A stretch of 64,000 nucleotides of DNA from JBBIMS01 sp964531645. GTDB taxonomy: Bacteria; Acidobacteriota; Aminicenantia; JBFLYD01; JBBIMS01. A model generated the notes under the pieces. The model was not told the DNA's origin, made no database searches, and saw nothing but the letters and a program-made list of their open reading frames with translations. Positions within the stretch are counted from its first letter, which is position 1. Each line of letters begins with the position of its first letter. Shown in pieces: positions 43,966 to 54,394 of this stretch. Made by a program: the position numbers and the translations under genes. The stretch is from contig CAZHEF010000006.1 in NCBI GenBank assembly GCA_964531645.1, forward strand, positions 1-64,000, read 5' to 3'.

Positions 43966-44539
43966 AGAAATTTTAAGGGAAATTAAAAGGTTTTTTGGAG
44001 AAAATGAGGAAAGAATAGAATACAGGATAATCCCTGAGAAAACAAGGATGACAGGGAAAGACAGGGAGATAGTTGTTAAAGCGTGGGTGAAACATAACGA
44101 GGATGAAAAGAAAATTGCAGAATTAAGTCGGCAGCTTCTTGAAGTCAGTAAACTTGAACTGAATTTTTCCGTAACATCAAAGGGAGATTTTATTGAAATA
44201 AACTTCTGGGGGCCTGACAGGGATATCCTTCTTGCAAATAATGGTGAGGCAATTCTTGCTCTTCAGTATCTTTATAACAAGATATTTTCAAAATTTGAAA
44301 CGAAGATTCTGCTTGAATGCGAAGGATTCAGAAAAAGAAGGGAACAGAAGATTGAGAAAATTGCAAAGGATGCAGTGAATCATGTCCTGAGGAGCGGAAT
44401 TGAAAGAGTTCTTGAGCCAATGGCTCCATGGGAGAGGAGAATTGTCCATATAATTGTTTCAGACACAGAAAAATTGAAGAGCGAAAGTCTTGGGGATGGA
44501 TTTTTCAAAAGAGTTAGAATATATCCAGTAAAAGAGTAG
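43934..44539 (+). CDS. jag: Jag/SpoIIIJ-associated RNA-binding protein (KhpB type)
   Basis: 201 residues: a short N-terminal Jag-like part, a KH domain (WGPDRDILLANNGEAILALQ) in the middle, and a C-terminal R3H domain (ERVLEPMAPWERRIVHIIV), in the usual order. It binds RNA and is linked to cell division and YidC in Gram-positive bacteria. It starts inside the yidC gene, which is the common arrangement. Confidence 0.9.
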   Translation: MEREFKGRNLEEILREIKRFFGENEERIEYRIIPEKTRMTGKDREIVVKAWVKHNEDEKKIAELSRQLLEVSKLELNFSVTSKGDFIEINFWGPDRDILLANNGEAILALQYLYNKIFSKFETKILLECEGFRKRREQKIEKIAKDAVNHVLRSGIERVLEPMAPWERRIVHIIVSDTEKLKSESLGDGFFKRVRIYPVKE

Positions 44540-44556
44540 AGGGGCGGAATTCAAAA

Positions 44557-45930
44557 ATGCAAAATAGTCTAATGAGAGAAACAATTGTAGCAATATCAAC
44601 TCCCATAGGAAAAGGAGGGATTGGAATTGTTCGATTGAGCGGAAAAGATTCTCTTTCAATAGCTCTTAAATTTTTTAAGAGTAAAGAGATTAAAGAAATT
44701 GAGCCAAGAAGAGTCTATTTGGGATATATTTTAGATGATGAGCTAAATATGAAAATAGAAAATTGTCTTCTCACATATTTCAAAGAACCGAACTCTTACA
44801 CAGGCGAGGATGTTGTTGAGATTAGCTGTCATAGCAGCATTCCAATTCTTTTAAGAATTGTTGAACTATTTTCAAAAAGTGGCGCTAGGATTGCAAAACC
44901 TGGAGAATTTACCAAGAGGGCTTACCTTAATGGGAAGATAGATCTTCTCCAGGCTGAGGCAATCAACGACCTTATAAATGCAAGAACTTTGAGGCAGGCT
45001 CTCCTCTCCTATACTCAGCTTGAAGGGAGGTTGTCAAAGAAAATTAATGATTTAAAAGAAAATATCCTTCTTCTAATTTCAAATTTAGAAGCTCTGATTG
45101 AATTTCCTGAGGATGAAATAGAGCTTCAAAAAGAAGAAATTTTGAAACCTTTAATGGAAACAATTGAAGAGATAAAAAACTTACTTTCCACATTCAACTA
45201 TGGAAGAATTTTATCTGAAGGGCTAACAATCTCCATTGTGGGGAAACCTAATGTAGGGAAATCAACTCTATTCAATGCCCTTCTTAATGAGGAAAGAGCT
45301 ATAGTGAGTCCATATCCAGGAACAACAAGAGATTATATAAGAGAAAGAATAAATTTAGATGGAGTCCCTTTAAACCTTGTAGACACAGCGGGGATCGCTG
45401 AAGCAATGAATGAGATTGAAAAGGAAGGGATAAGGAGGACAAAGAGCATTATTGAAAGATCTGATGGGGTAATTGTTATGTTTGACCTTTCAGAAGGGCT
45501 TAACGAAGAGGACATCAAGATAATTGAAAAAACAAGGGAACAAAAAGTTATTATTGCATTTAACAAAATGGATCTCTCATCTCGATTGGAAAAGGAGAAG
45601 GTTCTTGAAAATTTTCCATCAGCTCCATCTATTTCAATCTCAGCTAAGATGGGGAAAAACATTGATAAATTAATGGGATTGATAAAGGAAAAATTTATTC
45701 CCTCAACAGAAGAAAGTGAAGTAATAATGAATCTCAGACAGAAAGAACTCCTTGAAAAGGCTTGCGAGAAACTATCCGAGGCTCTTGAAATGGTTAAGGA
45801 GGAGAGGGGAGAAGAGATTATCGTGGAAAAAATAAAAGAAAGTTCGCTCTATCTTTCAGAGCTAACAGGAGAGATAAAAACTGAGGATGTCATGGAAAAT
45901 ATTTTTAGCAGATTCTGCATAGGGAAGTAG
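44557..45930 (+). CDS. mnmE: tRNA modification GTPase MnmE (TrmE)
   Basis: 457 residues. N-terminal folate-binding domain (IVAISTPIGKGGIGIVRLSG), helical domain, and a G domain with G1 GKPNVGKS, switch region PGTTRDYIRE, DTAGI and NKMD. The C-terminus is FCIGK with the essential Cys. With MnmG it makes 5-carboxymethylaminomethyluridine at the tRNA wobble position. A GAGGGGCGG ribosome-binding site precedes the ATG at 44557; an ATG five codons later is also possible. It ends one base before the convergent dnaE-type remnant. Confidence 0.95.
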   Translation: MQNSLMRETIVAISTPIGKGGIGIVRLSGKDSLSIALKFFKSKEIKEIEPRRVYLGYILDDELNMKIENCLLTYFKEPNSYTGEDVVEISCHSSIPILLRIVELFSKSGARIAKPGEFTKRAYLNGKIDLLQAEAINDLINARTLRQALLSYTQLEGRLSKKINDLKENILLLISNLEALIEFPEDEIELQKEEILKPLMETIEEIKNLLSTFNYGRILSEGLTISIVGKPNVGKSTLFNALLNEERAIVSPYPGTTRDYIRERINLDGVPLNLVDTAGIAEAMNEIEKEGIRRTKSIIERSDGVIVMFDLSEGLNEEDIKIIEKTREQKVIIAFNKMDLSSRLEKEKVLENFPSAPSISISAKMGKNIDKLMGLIKEKFIPSTEESEVIMNLRQKELLEKACEKLSEALEMVKEERGEEIIVEKIKESSLYLSELTGEIKTEDVMENIFSRFCIGK

Positions 45931-48621
45931 TCAAAGCGGAAGAGGAGCAAACTCACAATTGGTTAGTTTGATAGTGCCATCCTTTATTTTTACCACTCCA
46001 CTTACAATAGCCAGTCTGCTCTCAGGAAATGAAGTTTTTTTTGAGTCTCCTTCTAAGATTTCTGTTTCATCCTCGAAAAGGAAAAATAGAATATCCCTTC
46101 CATTTGCTTTTTTTATTCTTGCATCTACAATTCTGACGGGAATTGAAATTCTCTCACCATCTTTTTCAGGAATGTTCTCTATTTTGAGAGAGAATTTTCC
46201 TGAAAATCTACCGAGAATCTCCTTCAGATCTTCATTTATCTTCCTTGAAGCTTTTAAGATTTCAATATCTTTTGATGTTCCAAGATAAAAGGAGATCTGG
46301 GATGAAAGATGAGCAAGGAAATCAAGGGCACCCACCTCAATCAGAGAAAGGAATTATTCCTTTCCAGGCTACGCCCTCAGGAGAAAATCTTGAAGAGATA
46401 AGAAAGGAGAATTTTTCCTCTCCTCCATTATCCTTTTTACAGTGTTCTCTTTGATCCCCTTTATAAATAAAAGCCCTTTCCTGAGAGTATTTCCTTCTGG
46501 CTTAAAGCCCTCGTCACTTTTGCAAACATCCGGAGGTAGCACCTTAATACCTTTTCTCTTTGCCTCCTCAATGTATTCCCACAAGGGATAGTAACCACCT
46601 CCAGAATTTAGAAGAAATGCAAAAAATTCCAGTGGATGATGGACTTTAAGAAAAGCAGATATGTAGGCTGACCATGCGTAGGAACAGGCGTGGGCTTTAT
46701 TGAAAGTGTAATAAGAAAAATATTTTAAAATATTCCATATCTCCTCAATTTCTCTTTTTTCAAAATTTTTTTCTCTCCCTTTTTCAGAAAATTTCGATTT
46801 TAGTTCCTCCTCTTTCCCTTTTTTAAGTCCTCTCCTCAGAGATTCTGCCTCTTCCCATTCAAATCCAATTTTATGGGCTATTTCCATAATCTGCTCCTCG
46901 TAAATTATCAGAGCATTGCTTTCAGGCAGTAACTTCCTCAAAATTGGGTTCACCCCGAACTCTTCTCCATTTTTCATTACAACCATCCCCTTTTTATTCC
47001 ACTCGCAGTTGGTCCGGGTCTTATTATGCATTTTGGCTTTATTTTTCTCAGAAGATCGACCATGGCAGGACTTTCAATCTGGAAGCAACCAATTGTCTCA
47101 CCTCTTCCCATTAAATCAAAAGTCTTGCTGTCGTAATAAGGAATCTCTTTAATTTTTAGCCTTTTTATGGTTTCTGATATGGTGGAAAGTCCCCTTACTC
47201 CGAGAAGATCAATTTTTATAATTCCGATTTCCTCAACACTCTCTTTGTCCAAATGAGTCATTGGATAACCTTTTGCTGAAATCTCAATGGGAAGGTAAGA
47301 AGTGATGGGAGATGGTGTAAAAGTAATCCCTCCTATGTGAAGGGATTTTTGGAAATGAATCCTCTGAAGAAGAAAGGCAAGTTTCCAAACATCTTCTGCT
47401 CCGGGAGGCGAAGGAATTTTCTTCAGAATAGAAGGCTCTGCAAAGAAAGGAACTCTCTTTGTCAGATCCCTGCATTCAGAAGGAGAAAGACCGAGAGTTT
47501 TTCCTGTGAAATAAATTGCTGAACGAGCCTTAAAATTTTTAAATGATGATATGAAGGAAGACCTTACAGGATATTTTTTAAACACATAATTTAGGACACC
47601 ATCCCTCCTCCCCGATTCAAAGTCTATGTCAAGATCAGGAGGATCATTCCGTCCACCATTTAAAAACTTTCAAAATATAGACCTGCTTTTATCGGGTCAA
47701 TATTGGATATTCCAAGGATATAAGCGACAAGGGAAGAAGCTCCTGAACCTCTAAGATTGTATAAAATTCCTTTCTCTCGCGCAAAACTCGTTATTTCATA
47801 AGCTAAAAGGAAAAAAGATGAAAACCCCGCTTCTTCAATTGCTTTTAACTCTTTTTCAACCCTTTCCCTATAAGAATTATTCAGATTCATCTCGTCAACT
47901 TTTCTCCTTAAAATCTTTCTCAGCTCATCCTCCCCTTCAAGAAAATCAGGAATTATCTCCTTCAACTCAAAATTGCATTTTTCAGCTATCTCATAGGTGC
48001 TATTAAAAATTTCATCTTCCAATGCAAATTTTCTGAGGACTGATTTCGGAAGAGGAGAGAAACAACTGAAATTTTTATTTTTGAGTCTTGGAAATGGTAT
48101 CCCTTTCCTTATTGAAAAAATGAGAGAATAAAGAGCATGATTCTCAAAATAATTTACAGGATTCGCCCAGACAAGGGGTGGACCTGCTCTTTTTAAAATG
48201 TCCAGCCATTTTAAATTCCACAATGTTAATCCCATGTAGATATCATCAGAATTTTCAAGGATTGGACTCAAATTGGGAGAAGAAGGAATGTAAATAGCCA
48301 CCATCCCTTTCTCGTTAAATTCTCTTCCATTTATGAACTTACACAGGTTGTAATAACCTTCTTTTTCTTTAACAAATAGAAGAAATCTCTCCCCATTAAA
48401 AGAGATCTCTGCTCCGTATAATGGTTTTAAAATTTTTTTTTAAAAATTCCTTCCTTCACGCACTCAATTTTCAACTTTTCCCAACCCCATATGCCATCAA
48501 TGTCAGCGATTGGAACACAAGTGAAACCCTTCATTGATTCAAATAGTTCCTTTATAGAAATTCCTCCGACGCTGAAGGATGTCCTCACTCTCAAAGGAAT
48601 ATAACCAATATTTATGTTCGC
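45931..48621 (-). pseudogene. DnaE-family DNA polymerase III alpha subunit, heavily disrupted
   Basis: Four to five frames read on the minus strand give one polymerase. The PHP domain start (IGYIPLRVRTSFSVGG) is near 48610. Then come LRGSGASSLVAYILGISNID, DPPDLDIDF (catalytic Asp), KIDLLGVRGL, HHPLEFFAFLL and a C-terminal OB-type part. One-base losses in homopolymers explain four breaks (A9 at 48433-48441; 47662-47666; 46991-46995 and the joins around them). A further break near 46335-46369 has two in-frame stops, TAG and TAA. About eight residues before RPGPTASG also seem missing. There is no good start codon (only ATT/ATA near the PHP start). It is probably decayed; at about 900 residues it is shorter than replicative DnaE, closer to error-prone DnaE2-like forms. 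Boundaries are approximate. Confidence 0.75.
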
Positions 48622-48772
48622 CTTTTGTTCTCTTTCAGAATAAAATATATAGAATTAAAAATCAAGAGGAAAAGAAAATCAGATTTTTAATAGTAGAGAT
48701 GTCCAGGAGAATTAATGGTTGGACAGTGGAGAATTCTAAGGGAAGTATCTTCTAATATTTTAAACTAAGGGA

Positions 48773-48778
48773 TAGAAT
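48773..48778 (+). promoter_or_regulatory. -10 box of resB-ccsA, leaderless arrangement
   Basis: TAGAAT at 48773-48778 lies seven bases before the ATG at 48786, without a Shine-Dalgarno. The -35 at 17 bp (TTCTAA) is weak. Confidence 0.4.
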
Positions 48779-48785
48779 TATCTTA

Positions 48786-50765
48786 ATGGAAAATGAAATA
48801 GATGCAAACCTTTCCGATAATCTGATTGTTTCAAAAAAGAGACATAGGTGGTATAATTTAGAACTTATGAGTAAAATAGGAAGAGGAAAAAGTGTATTAA
48901 TAATTCTGGCTATTGGGTTTATTGTAAATATTTTTCAACTTTTTCATGGAAAATTCCTTAGTAATATCCCTTCCATCCGGGTTATACTTCCCCTTCTTTT
49001 AATCTCGATTTTCCTTTCCATCCTTTTCTTTTCAAAAGTTATATCATATCTCAAATCAGTAAGGTTTGGTGTTGCTCTTTTAGCAGTTATTACTGTATCA
49101 ATTATCATTGGAACCTTCATTGTTCAGGAACAGCCATCTCAATTTTATAGAGAAAAGCTTGGCTCATTCTCCTCTGTGATATTCTTCCTTTCTTTAGATT
49201 CCTTATATAAGAGCTGGTGGTTCAACTCGTTCCTTCTTATACTTGCTATATCCCTGATAGTTTGCACAGTAACGAGAAAGAGATTGAACTGGAGGGAACT
49301 TGGTTTCTACATGACCCATCTTGGAATTGTTGTAATCCTCCTTGGAGCTCTCCTTGGAGATATCTCGGGAGTAAAAGGCTTTATGGATTTCCACATAGGA
49401 GAAAGGAAAGGAAAAGTAAATCTGGTAGAGAAGGGAATGAAGACCTTTAAAACAAAGCCTCTCGGGTTTGATGTGGAGCTTGTGAACTTCTCCCTTGAAG
49501 AATATGTTCCTGAATATCGGTTGCTTCTCTGGAAGCTCTCTGAAAAAACTAACAAATTTGGAGCCATTCTTTCTATAAAACCAGAAGATAGGAAAAAAGT
49601 TAAGCTATCTCGGAATACAGTTTTTTACATAAAGGAGTATTATCCCGATTTCTACTTTGCTCAGAAAGTTGTTAAGGGTGCGGGAGACAAACTGAATCCC
49701 CTTCTAAGAATTTCACTAAAAAGCCAAAATGGAAGGGAAGAAATCTTTCTCAACAATGAAAAAAGAAGTTATTTTTCTCCTGATGGAGAATTTGCAATCC
49801 ATTTTAGCTGGGAACCTGAGGAAAGTTTAGAGAAAGGAATTTCTTTCACAATTCCCAAATGGAGAAATATCGTGGAAATAAAAATAAACGGGAAAAATTA
49901 TACTGTTGAAGTTGAGAAGGGAGACACTTTCGAAAAAGATGGATACATATTCAAATTCATTGATTTCCTCCCTCATTTCCTCTATGACACGGAGAAGAAA
50001 GAGGCTTTCTCCCTTTCCTCTGAGCCAAAAAATCCTGCTCTCAGAGTTGAAATAACAGGAAAGAATGGAGAATCTCAAAGGGTATGGATTTTTGGAAAAG
50101 TTTCTGGATTTGAGAAAGTTTCTCTCTTTGATGATGCCATGGAAATAAAATATAAATTTGAAGAGGGTTCTTCAGGTGCAAAAAGACATTTATTTGTTTA
50201 TGGTTCCTCCAATACTTTGAAGATTATTGATGAAAAAAACTCCAGGTTGGAAAAATTTGAAAAACCTTATACCTTTCAGATAGATTCAAAATCAATAACC
50301 ATCGAGGAAATGTTTAAAAATGCTTCTATAATTTCCGAGTATGCATCTAAATCCAATAATCCTGCAAATCCTGCCATTCTCCTTAGAATTGAGGGAGATG
50401 AGACGAAGGAGGATCTCCTTCTTGCCAGCAATCCCGAGCCAATCTATCTTGGAGATGGGAATCTTGCCCTCACCTTTGAAAGAAAGATGGAGGAGATTAA
50501 AGATTACAGGAGCAAATTGAGATTTTTTGAGAAAGAAAATCCAGTGAAAGAAGTTGAGATTGAGGTTAACAAGCCTTTCAAATACAAAGGTTTTTCTTTT
50601 TATCAATCAAATTATGATCCCAAGGATTTAACATATTCAGGAATTGAGGTAGTGAAAGATCCAGGACTTGAATTTGTCTGGCTTGGCTTTATAATGCTTT
50701 CCCTTGGAATCCTCCACTCCTTCTTTATCAAGGGAAGGCTCATAAAAATTAAAACTGAAGAATAG
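48786..50765 (+). CDS. resB: Cytochrome c biogenesis protein ResB
   Basis: 659 residues. Three membrane segments cluster in the first 190 residues (about 36-55, 63-83, 95-112 and again near 160-195), and one lies near the C-terminus (LEFVWLGFIMLSLGILHSFF), with a large periplasmic region between, as in ResB/Ccs1. Motifs include VRFGVALLAVITVSIIIGTF and RELGFYMTHLGIVVILLGAL. With CcsA it carries haem across the membrane and attaches it to apocytochrome c (system II). Its length exceeds many ResB proteins because of an enlarged periplasmic domain. ccsA follows after ten bases. Confidence 0.88.
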   Translation: MENEIDANLSDNLIVSKKRHRWYNLELMSKIGRGKSVLIILAIGFIVNIFQLFHGKFLSNIPSIRVILPLLLISIFLSILFFSKVISYLKSVRFGVALLAVITVSIIIGTFIVQEQPSQFYREKLGSFSSVIFFLSLDSLYKSWWFNSFLLILAISLIVCTVTRKRLNWRELGFYMTHLGIVVILLGALLGDISGVKGFMDFHIGERKGKVNLVEKGMKTFKTKPLGFDVELVNFSLEEYVPEYRLLLWKLSEKTNKFGAILSIKPEDRKKVKLSRNTVFYIKEYYPDFYFAQKVVKGAGDKLNPLLRISLKSQNGREEIFLNNEKRSYFSPDGEFAIHFSWEPEESLEKGISFTIPKWRNIVEIKINGKNYTVEVEKGDTFEKDGYIFKFIDFLPHFLYDTEKKEAFSLSSEPKNPALRVEITGKNGESQRVWIFGKVSGFEKVSLFDDAMEIKYKFEEGSSGAKRHLFVYGSSNTLKIIDEKNSRLEKFEKPYTFQIDSKSITIEEMFKNASIISEYASKSNNPANPAILLRIEGDETKEDLLLASNPEPIYLGDGNLALTFERKMEEIKDYRSKLRFFEKENPVKEVEIEVNKPFKYKGFSFYQSNYDPKDLTYSGIEVVKDPGLEFVWLGFIMLSLGILHSFFIKGRLIKIKTEE

Positions 50766-50775
50766 GAGAGGAAAG

Positions 50776-51615
50776 ATGATTTCAATAATGTTTTCAAGAA
50801 TGCCAGTTCTATTCAAACTCTCTTTAATTTTCTACGCAATTTCTTTCCTTGTTTACATATTTTATTTTTTGAGAAGGGAATGGATTCCAAAGATTGTTCC
50901 TACAATTTTCTTTTTAATTGCATTCCTTTTCAATCTTTCCCTTTTTATCTCTACATGGATAAGTTATGGTCATCCACCAATAAGAACACTTTATGAGACA
51001 TTGATTTTCTTCTCTCTGACAGTGGCTTTCCTTTACATTCTCATAGAGCTTCTAACAAGATTAAGATTTATCGGAATATTTGCCTCAGCCTTCTCATTTT
51101 TTGCTCTATTTTACGCCATTTTTAAGGCAGACATTGACAAAATAAATCTTCCCGCAGCCCTTCAATCCTTCTGGTTTATTCCCCATGTCATAATTTATTT
51201 TATCGCTTACTCCGCTTTATTCATTTCCTTTGTAACTGCCATACTTTATCTGATATTCCCTGAAGTGAAGGAGCTTTCCGAAAACCACTGGCTTGAGCAG
51301 AAATATCTCGATTTTGACAATTTCACATACAAGATAATTCAATTCGGATTTATTGCCCTTACCCTTGGACTTTTAATTGGTGGAGTATGGGCAAAAGAAG
51401 CATGGGGAGACTACTGGGGATGGGATCCAAAAGAAAACTGGTCACTTATAACATGGCTTATCTATCTGATTTATCTTCATCTCAGATTTATCAAGGGCTG
51501 GAGAGGAAAGAAGTCTGCCTATTTTGCAATTCTCGGATTCCTTGCTGTAATAATGACATATCTTGGAGTAAACATCCTTCCCACCGCTGAAAGTAGTTTG
51601 CATACCTATCAATAA
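50776..51615 (+). CDS. ccsA: Cytochrome c biogenesis protein CcsA/ResC
   Basis: 279 residues with about eight membrane segments. The haem-handling tryptophan-rich motif is clear: WGDYWGWDPKENWSLITWL near residues 212-230, flanked by conserved His residues (GHPPIRTLYETL and HVIIYFIAY). It forms the haem channel of system II with ResB. GGAGAGGAAAG precedes the ATG. The pair indicates that the organism makes periplasmic c-type cytochromes, but none is encoded in the window. Confidence 0.92.
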   Translation: MISIMFSRMPVLFKLSLIFYAISFLVYIFYFLRREWIPKIVPTIFFLIAFLFNLSLFISTWISYGHPPIRTLYETLIFFSLTVAFLYILIELLTRLRFIGIFASAFSFFALFYAIFKADIDKINLPAALQSFWFIPHVIIYFIAYSALFISFVTAILYLIFPEVKELSENHWLEQKYLDFDNFTYKIIQFGFIALTLGLLIGGVWAKEAWGDYWGWDPKENWSLITWLIYLIYLHLRFIKGWRGKKSAYFAILGFLAVIMTYLGVNILPTAESSLHTYQ

Positions 51616-51635
51616 TTTTTAGAACCTTAGAAAAT

Positions 51636-52740
51636 TTACTTTTTCCTTTGTTTCCTCTGGATTAAATAGGCGCGGATAAGTTCGTCAAGGTCACCATCAA
51701 GAACCCTCTGGACATCACCTATTTCAAACTTTGTTCTGTGATCAGTTATTTTTTGATAAGGCTGGAGAACATAGGATCTAATTTGATTTCCCCATGCAAT
51801 TTCGCCTTTTGATTCCTCAATCTCCTGAATTTTTTCCAGCCTCTTCCTTCTCTCGAGCTCGTAGAGTCTTGACCTGAGAATTTTCATGGCTGTCTCTCTG
51901 TTTCTGTGCTGGGAGCGTTCGTTCTGACATGAGACAACCATCCCTGTTGGAATATGAGTTATTCTAACTGCAGAGTCAGTGACATTTACATGCTGACCAC
52001 CCTTTCCGCTGGAACGGAATGTTTCTATTCTTAAATCCTCAGGTTTAATCTCAATTTCTATATCATCCTCTACCTCAGGATATACAAATACAGCTGAGAA
52101 GGAGGTATGTCTTCTTTTGTTGGCATCAAAGGGTGAAATTCTCACAAGCCTGTGAACTCCTGATTCAGCGCTCAGATGCCCGAAAGCATATTTGCCCTCA
52201 ATTCTTATTGTCACGCTTTTTATCCCTGCCTCATCACCCGGCTGAAAATCAACAACCTCTGTCTTGAAACCTTTGTCATCACAGTATCTCAGATACATCC
52301 TCATTAATATCTGAGCCCAATCCTGTGACTCAGTTCCTCCAGCTCCCGGATGAATTGTAAGAATGGCATTTCTTTTGTCATCCTCTTCAAAAAACAATGT
52401 CATAATCACAACTTCGTCAAGTTTTTTCTTGAGTTTATTTATGGAATCTTGTAGCTCCTTATGAACTTCCTCCCCTTCCTCCCCAAGATCAATCAAAGCT
52501 TCAATATCTTCAGATGCTCTTGTCAACTCCTCAGATAAATCTATGGTTTCCTCAATATCTTTCTTTGTCTTTGCGAGTTCACCAGCTTCCCTTGGCTTTG
52601 TCCATATGTCAGGCTCAAGTAGTTTTTTGTTTATTTCTTCAAGATGAGCTCTCTTTTTATCTATTTCAAAGAAAACCTCTAAGTTCTTCCAGTCTTTTTC
52701 TAATCTCTTCAAGTTCTTTTTTTGCCTCTCCTAATTCCAT
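51636..52740 (-). CDS. prfB: Peptide chain release factor 2 with programmed +1 frameshift
   Basis: The true start is the ATG at 52740 (GGAGG upstream), giving 24 codons ending RGFL before an in-frame TGA at 52666-52668. The slippery CTT-TGA site (52666-52671), with an AGAGGT Shine-Dalgarno-like stretch before it, is the classic RF2 autoregulatory frameshift. Skipping the T continues as EIDKKRAHLEE for a total of about 367 residues. The GGQ motif is in SSGKGGQHVNVT and the stop-recognition SPF in RISPFDANKRR. RF2 terminates at UGA and UAA. The first codons overlap the end of lnt by 32 bases. When RF2 is scarce, slow termination at this UGA favours the shift. Confidence 0.95.
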
Positions 52741-54223
52741 TTTTCCTCCATAATGAAAGAATAAATAAAATAGCTGAGATAGTCAAGCAGGCCTGAGAAA
52801 AAATATCTCCATATTTTGAATAAAATGTTTTTTCATTTATGGGGTAAATATCTTCAATGGCAAATTCCATCTTCTCTATATCAATTTTCTTAAGAACCCT
52901 ACCGAATGGATCTACAATTCCACTTACACCTGTGGAGGTTGCTCTCAAAAGATATCTTCTGTTTTCAACACATCTCATAGTAGCTATTGAAAAATGCTGA
53001 TAGGGAGCATCACTTCTTCCAAACCATCCATCGTTGGAAACTGTAACAAGGAATTGAGCCCCTACTTTTACAAATCTCCTGACAAGGTCGGGAAAGATTA
53101 TTTCGTAGCAAATAGGAGAACCAAATTTTGTTTTATCCATAGGGTGAAGGACGAGCTCATTACCTGGAGTATAGTCTCCTACTTCCTTTGTTATACTCTC
53201 AAAAAATCTAAAAATTTTTTTAAAAGGGACATACTCTCCAAAAGGAACAAGATGGATTTTGTCATAAACAGAAGAAATTGAGTTTGAGGGAGAGATCAGA
53301 AAAACAGAGTTGTAAAATTTCCCTTCTCTCAAATCAGTGAAAGCAACCAGAAAAAAGGTATTGTTCCTTCTCGAAAGATCTAAAACTATCTCCTTCCTCG
53401 GGTCGTATCGGAAAAGAATCGGGACAGATGTCTCAGGCCAGATTACCAGTTTTGCCCTCAGATTTATGGCTTTCTGACTTATCTCAACATAATCTCTTAA
53501 TTTCTTCTCCATTAGATTTACATTTCCGATAAGCTCATCGTCCATACTTGTATTCCCTTGAACCACTGCTATTCTTAGAGAATTTTCTTTTTTATAGCCT
53601 TTATTCATTACAAAGAAACCGTAAAAAATGCAAAGGATAAAAATTGTTAAAGAAGGGATTAACCCTTTTAAATTTTTTGATTTAATTGAGATTGCAATTG
53701 AAGAATTCAGAAAAACAATAATAAAGGAAACACCATATACTCCAGTTATCGACGAAACCTGAATCAGCGGAAGAAAATGGACTTGGGAATAACCCATGAG
53801 ATTCCAGGGAAAGCCTGTCAGGAGGAATGTAAGTATGTATTCAAGGGAGACCCAGAAAAGAGGGAAAAGGATGAATTCTAATAAGGGGAAGGATTTTCTG
53901 ACATGATTTATTGATGAAAACATAAGTCCAAATAGAGTGGAGAGAGCGATTAGAAGTATTAGAAAGAAAATTGTAGAGAGGAGTAGGTTGAGATTTCCAT
54001 AATGGGACATGACCTTCACAAGCCAGTAAAGGGAAATGGTGAAAAAGGAGAAAGCCCATGAAAAACCAATTAAAAAGGGGTATTTTTTTTTCCAGATTAA
54101 AATAAAGATTGGTATTGAGAGGGAAAACCAGGCAATCGGAAATAATGAGAACCTTTCAAAAGAAAGATAGGTTAGAACTCCTGAGAGTAGAGGGATGATT
54201 AGAAAAAATAAGAAATTTCTCAT
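52709..54223 (-). CDS. lnt: Apolipoprotein N-acyltransferase
   Basis: 504 residues: about six membrane segments, then a nitrilase-type periplasmic domain. The catalytic triad appears in VIWPETSVP (Glu), KIHLVPFGEYVPF (Lys region) and GSPICYEIIFP (Cys). It adds the third acyl chain to outer-membrane lipoproteins. A TATAAT -10 (minus strand 54238-54243) lies 14 bases before the ATG. The end overlaps prfB. Confidence 0.93.
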   Translation of the reverse strand: MRNFLFFLIIPLLSGVLTYLSFERFSLFPIAWFSLSIPIFILIWKKKYPFLIGFSWAFSFFTISLYWLVKVMSHYGNLNLLLSTIFFLILLIALSTLFGLMFSSINHVRKSFPLLEFILFPLFWVSLEYILTFLLTGFPWNLMGYSQVHFLPLIQVSSITGVYGVSFIIVFLNSSIAISIKSKNLKGLIPSLTIFILCIFYGFFVMNKGYKKENSLRIAVVQGNTSMDDELIGNVNLMEKKLRDYVEISQKAINLRAKLVIWPETSVPILFRYDPRKEIVLDLSRRNNTFFLVAFTDLREGKFYNSVFLISPSNSISSVYDKIHLVPFGEYVPFKKIFRFFESITKEVGDYTPGNELVLHPMDKTKFGSPICYEIIFPDLVRRFVKVGAQFLVTVSNDGWFGRSDAPYQHFSIATMRCVENRRYLLRATSTGVSGIVDPFGRVLKKIDIEKMEFAIEDIYPINEKTFYSKYGDIFSQACLTISAILFILSLWRKNGIRRGKKRT

Positions 54224-54237
54224 TTTAAAAAACTAAG

Positions 54238-54266
54238 ATTATAGTCCCAGCATTTTGCCTGGTCAT
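54238..54266 (-). promoter_or_regulatory. Promoter of lnt (ATGACC-N17-TATAAT)
   Basis: Minus-strand ATGACC at 54261-54266, spacer 17, and perfect TATAAT at 54238-54243. It implies a leader of about eight bases without a Shine-Dalgarno. Confidence 0.45.
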
Positions 54267-54344
54267 TTCCTCTTACAGGTTTTACCTGCATAAAGCTTCT
54301 GATGAATATTGAGCGAAAAATTATCATTTAACTTGGCTACTTTT

Positions 54345-54382
54345 CGTCTTGCATGTCCTGCCAGTCTCGCTTTTCTCGCTTA
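54345..54382 (+). repeat. Dispersed intergenic repeat, copy 3 (partly duplicated)
   Basis: The CTTGCATGTC block is followed directly by a second CTGCCAGTCTCGCTTTTCTC-type block. It shares 20 identical bases with copy 1 (54361-54380) and the CTTGCATGTC half with copy 4. It lies between lnt and the PilB-like gene. Confidence 0.65.
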
Positions 54383-54394
54383 AGTCCCCAAAGG

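Noticed and set aside
52666..52671. Stop codon early in prfB, first taken as another decay frameshift
   Set aside because: It matches the known RF2 CTTTGA programmed site with correct spacing, so it is regulatory, unlike the homopolymer breaks.
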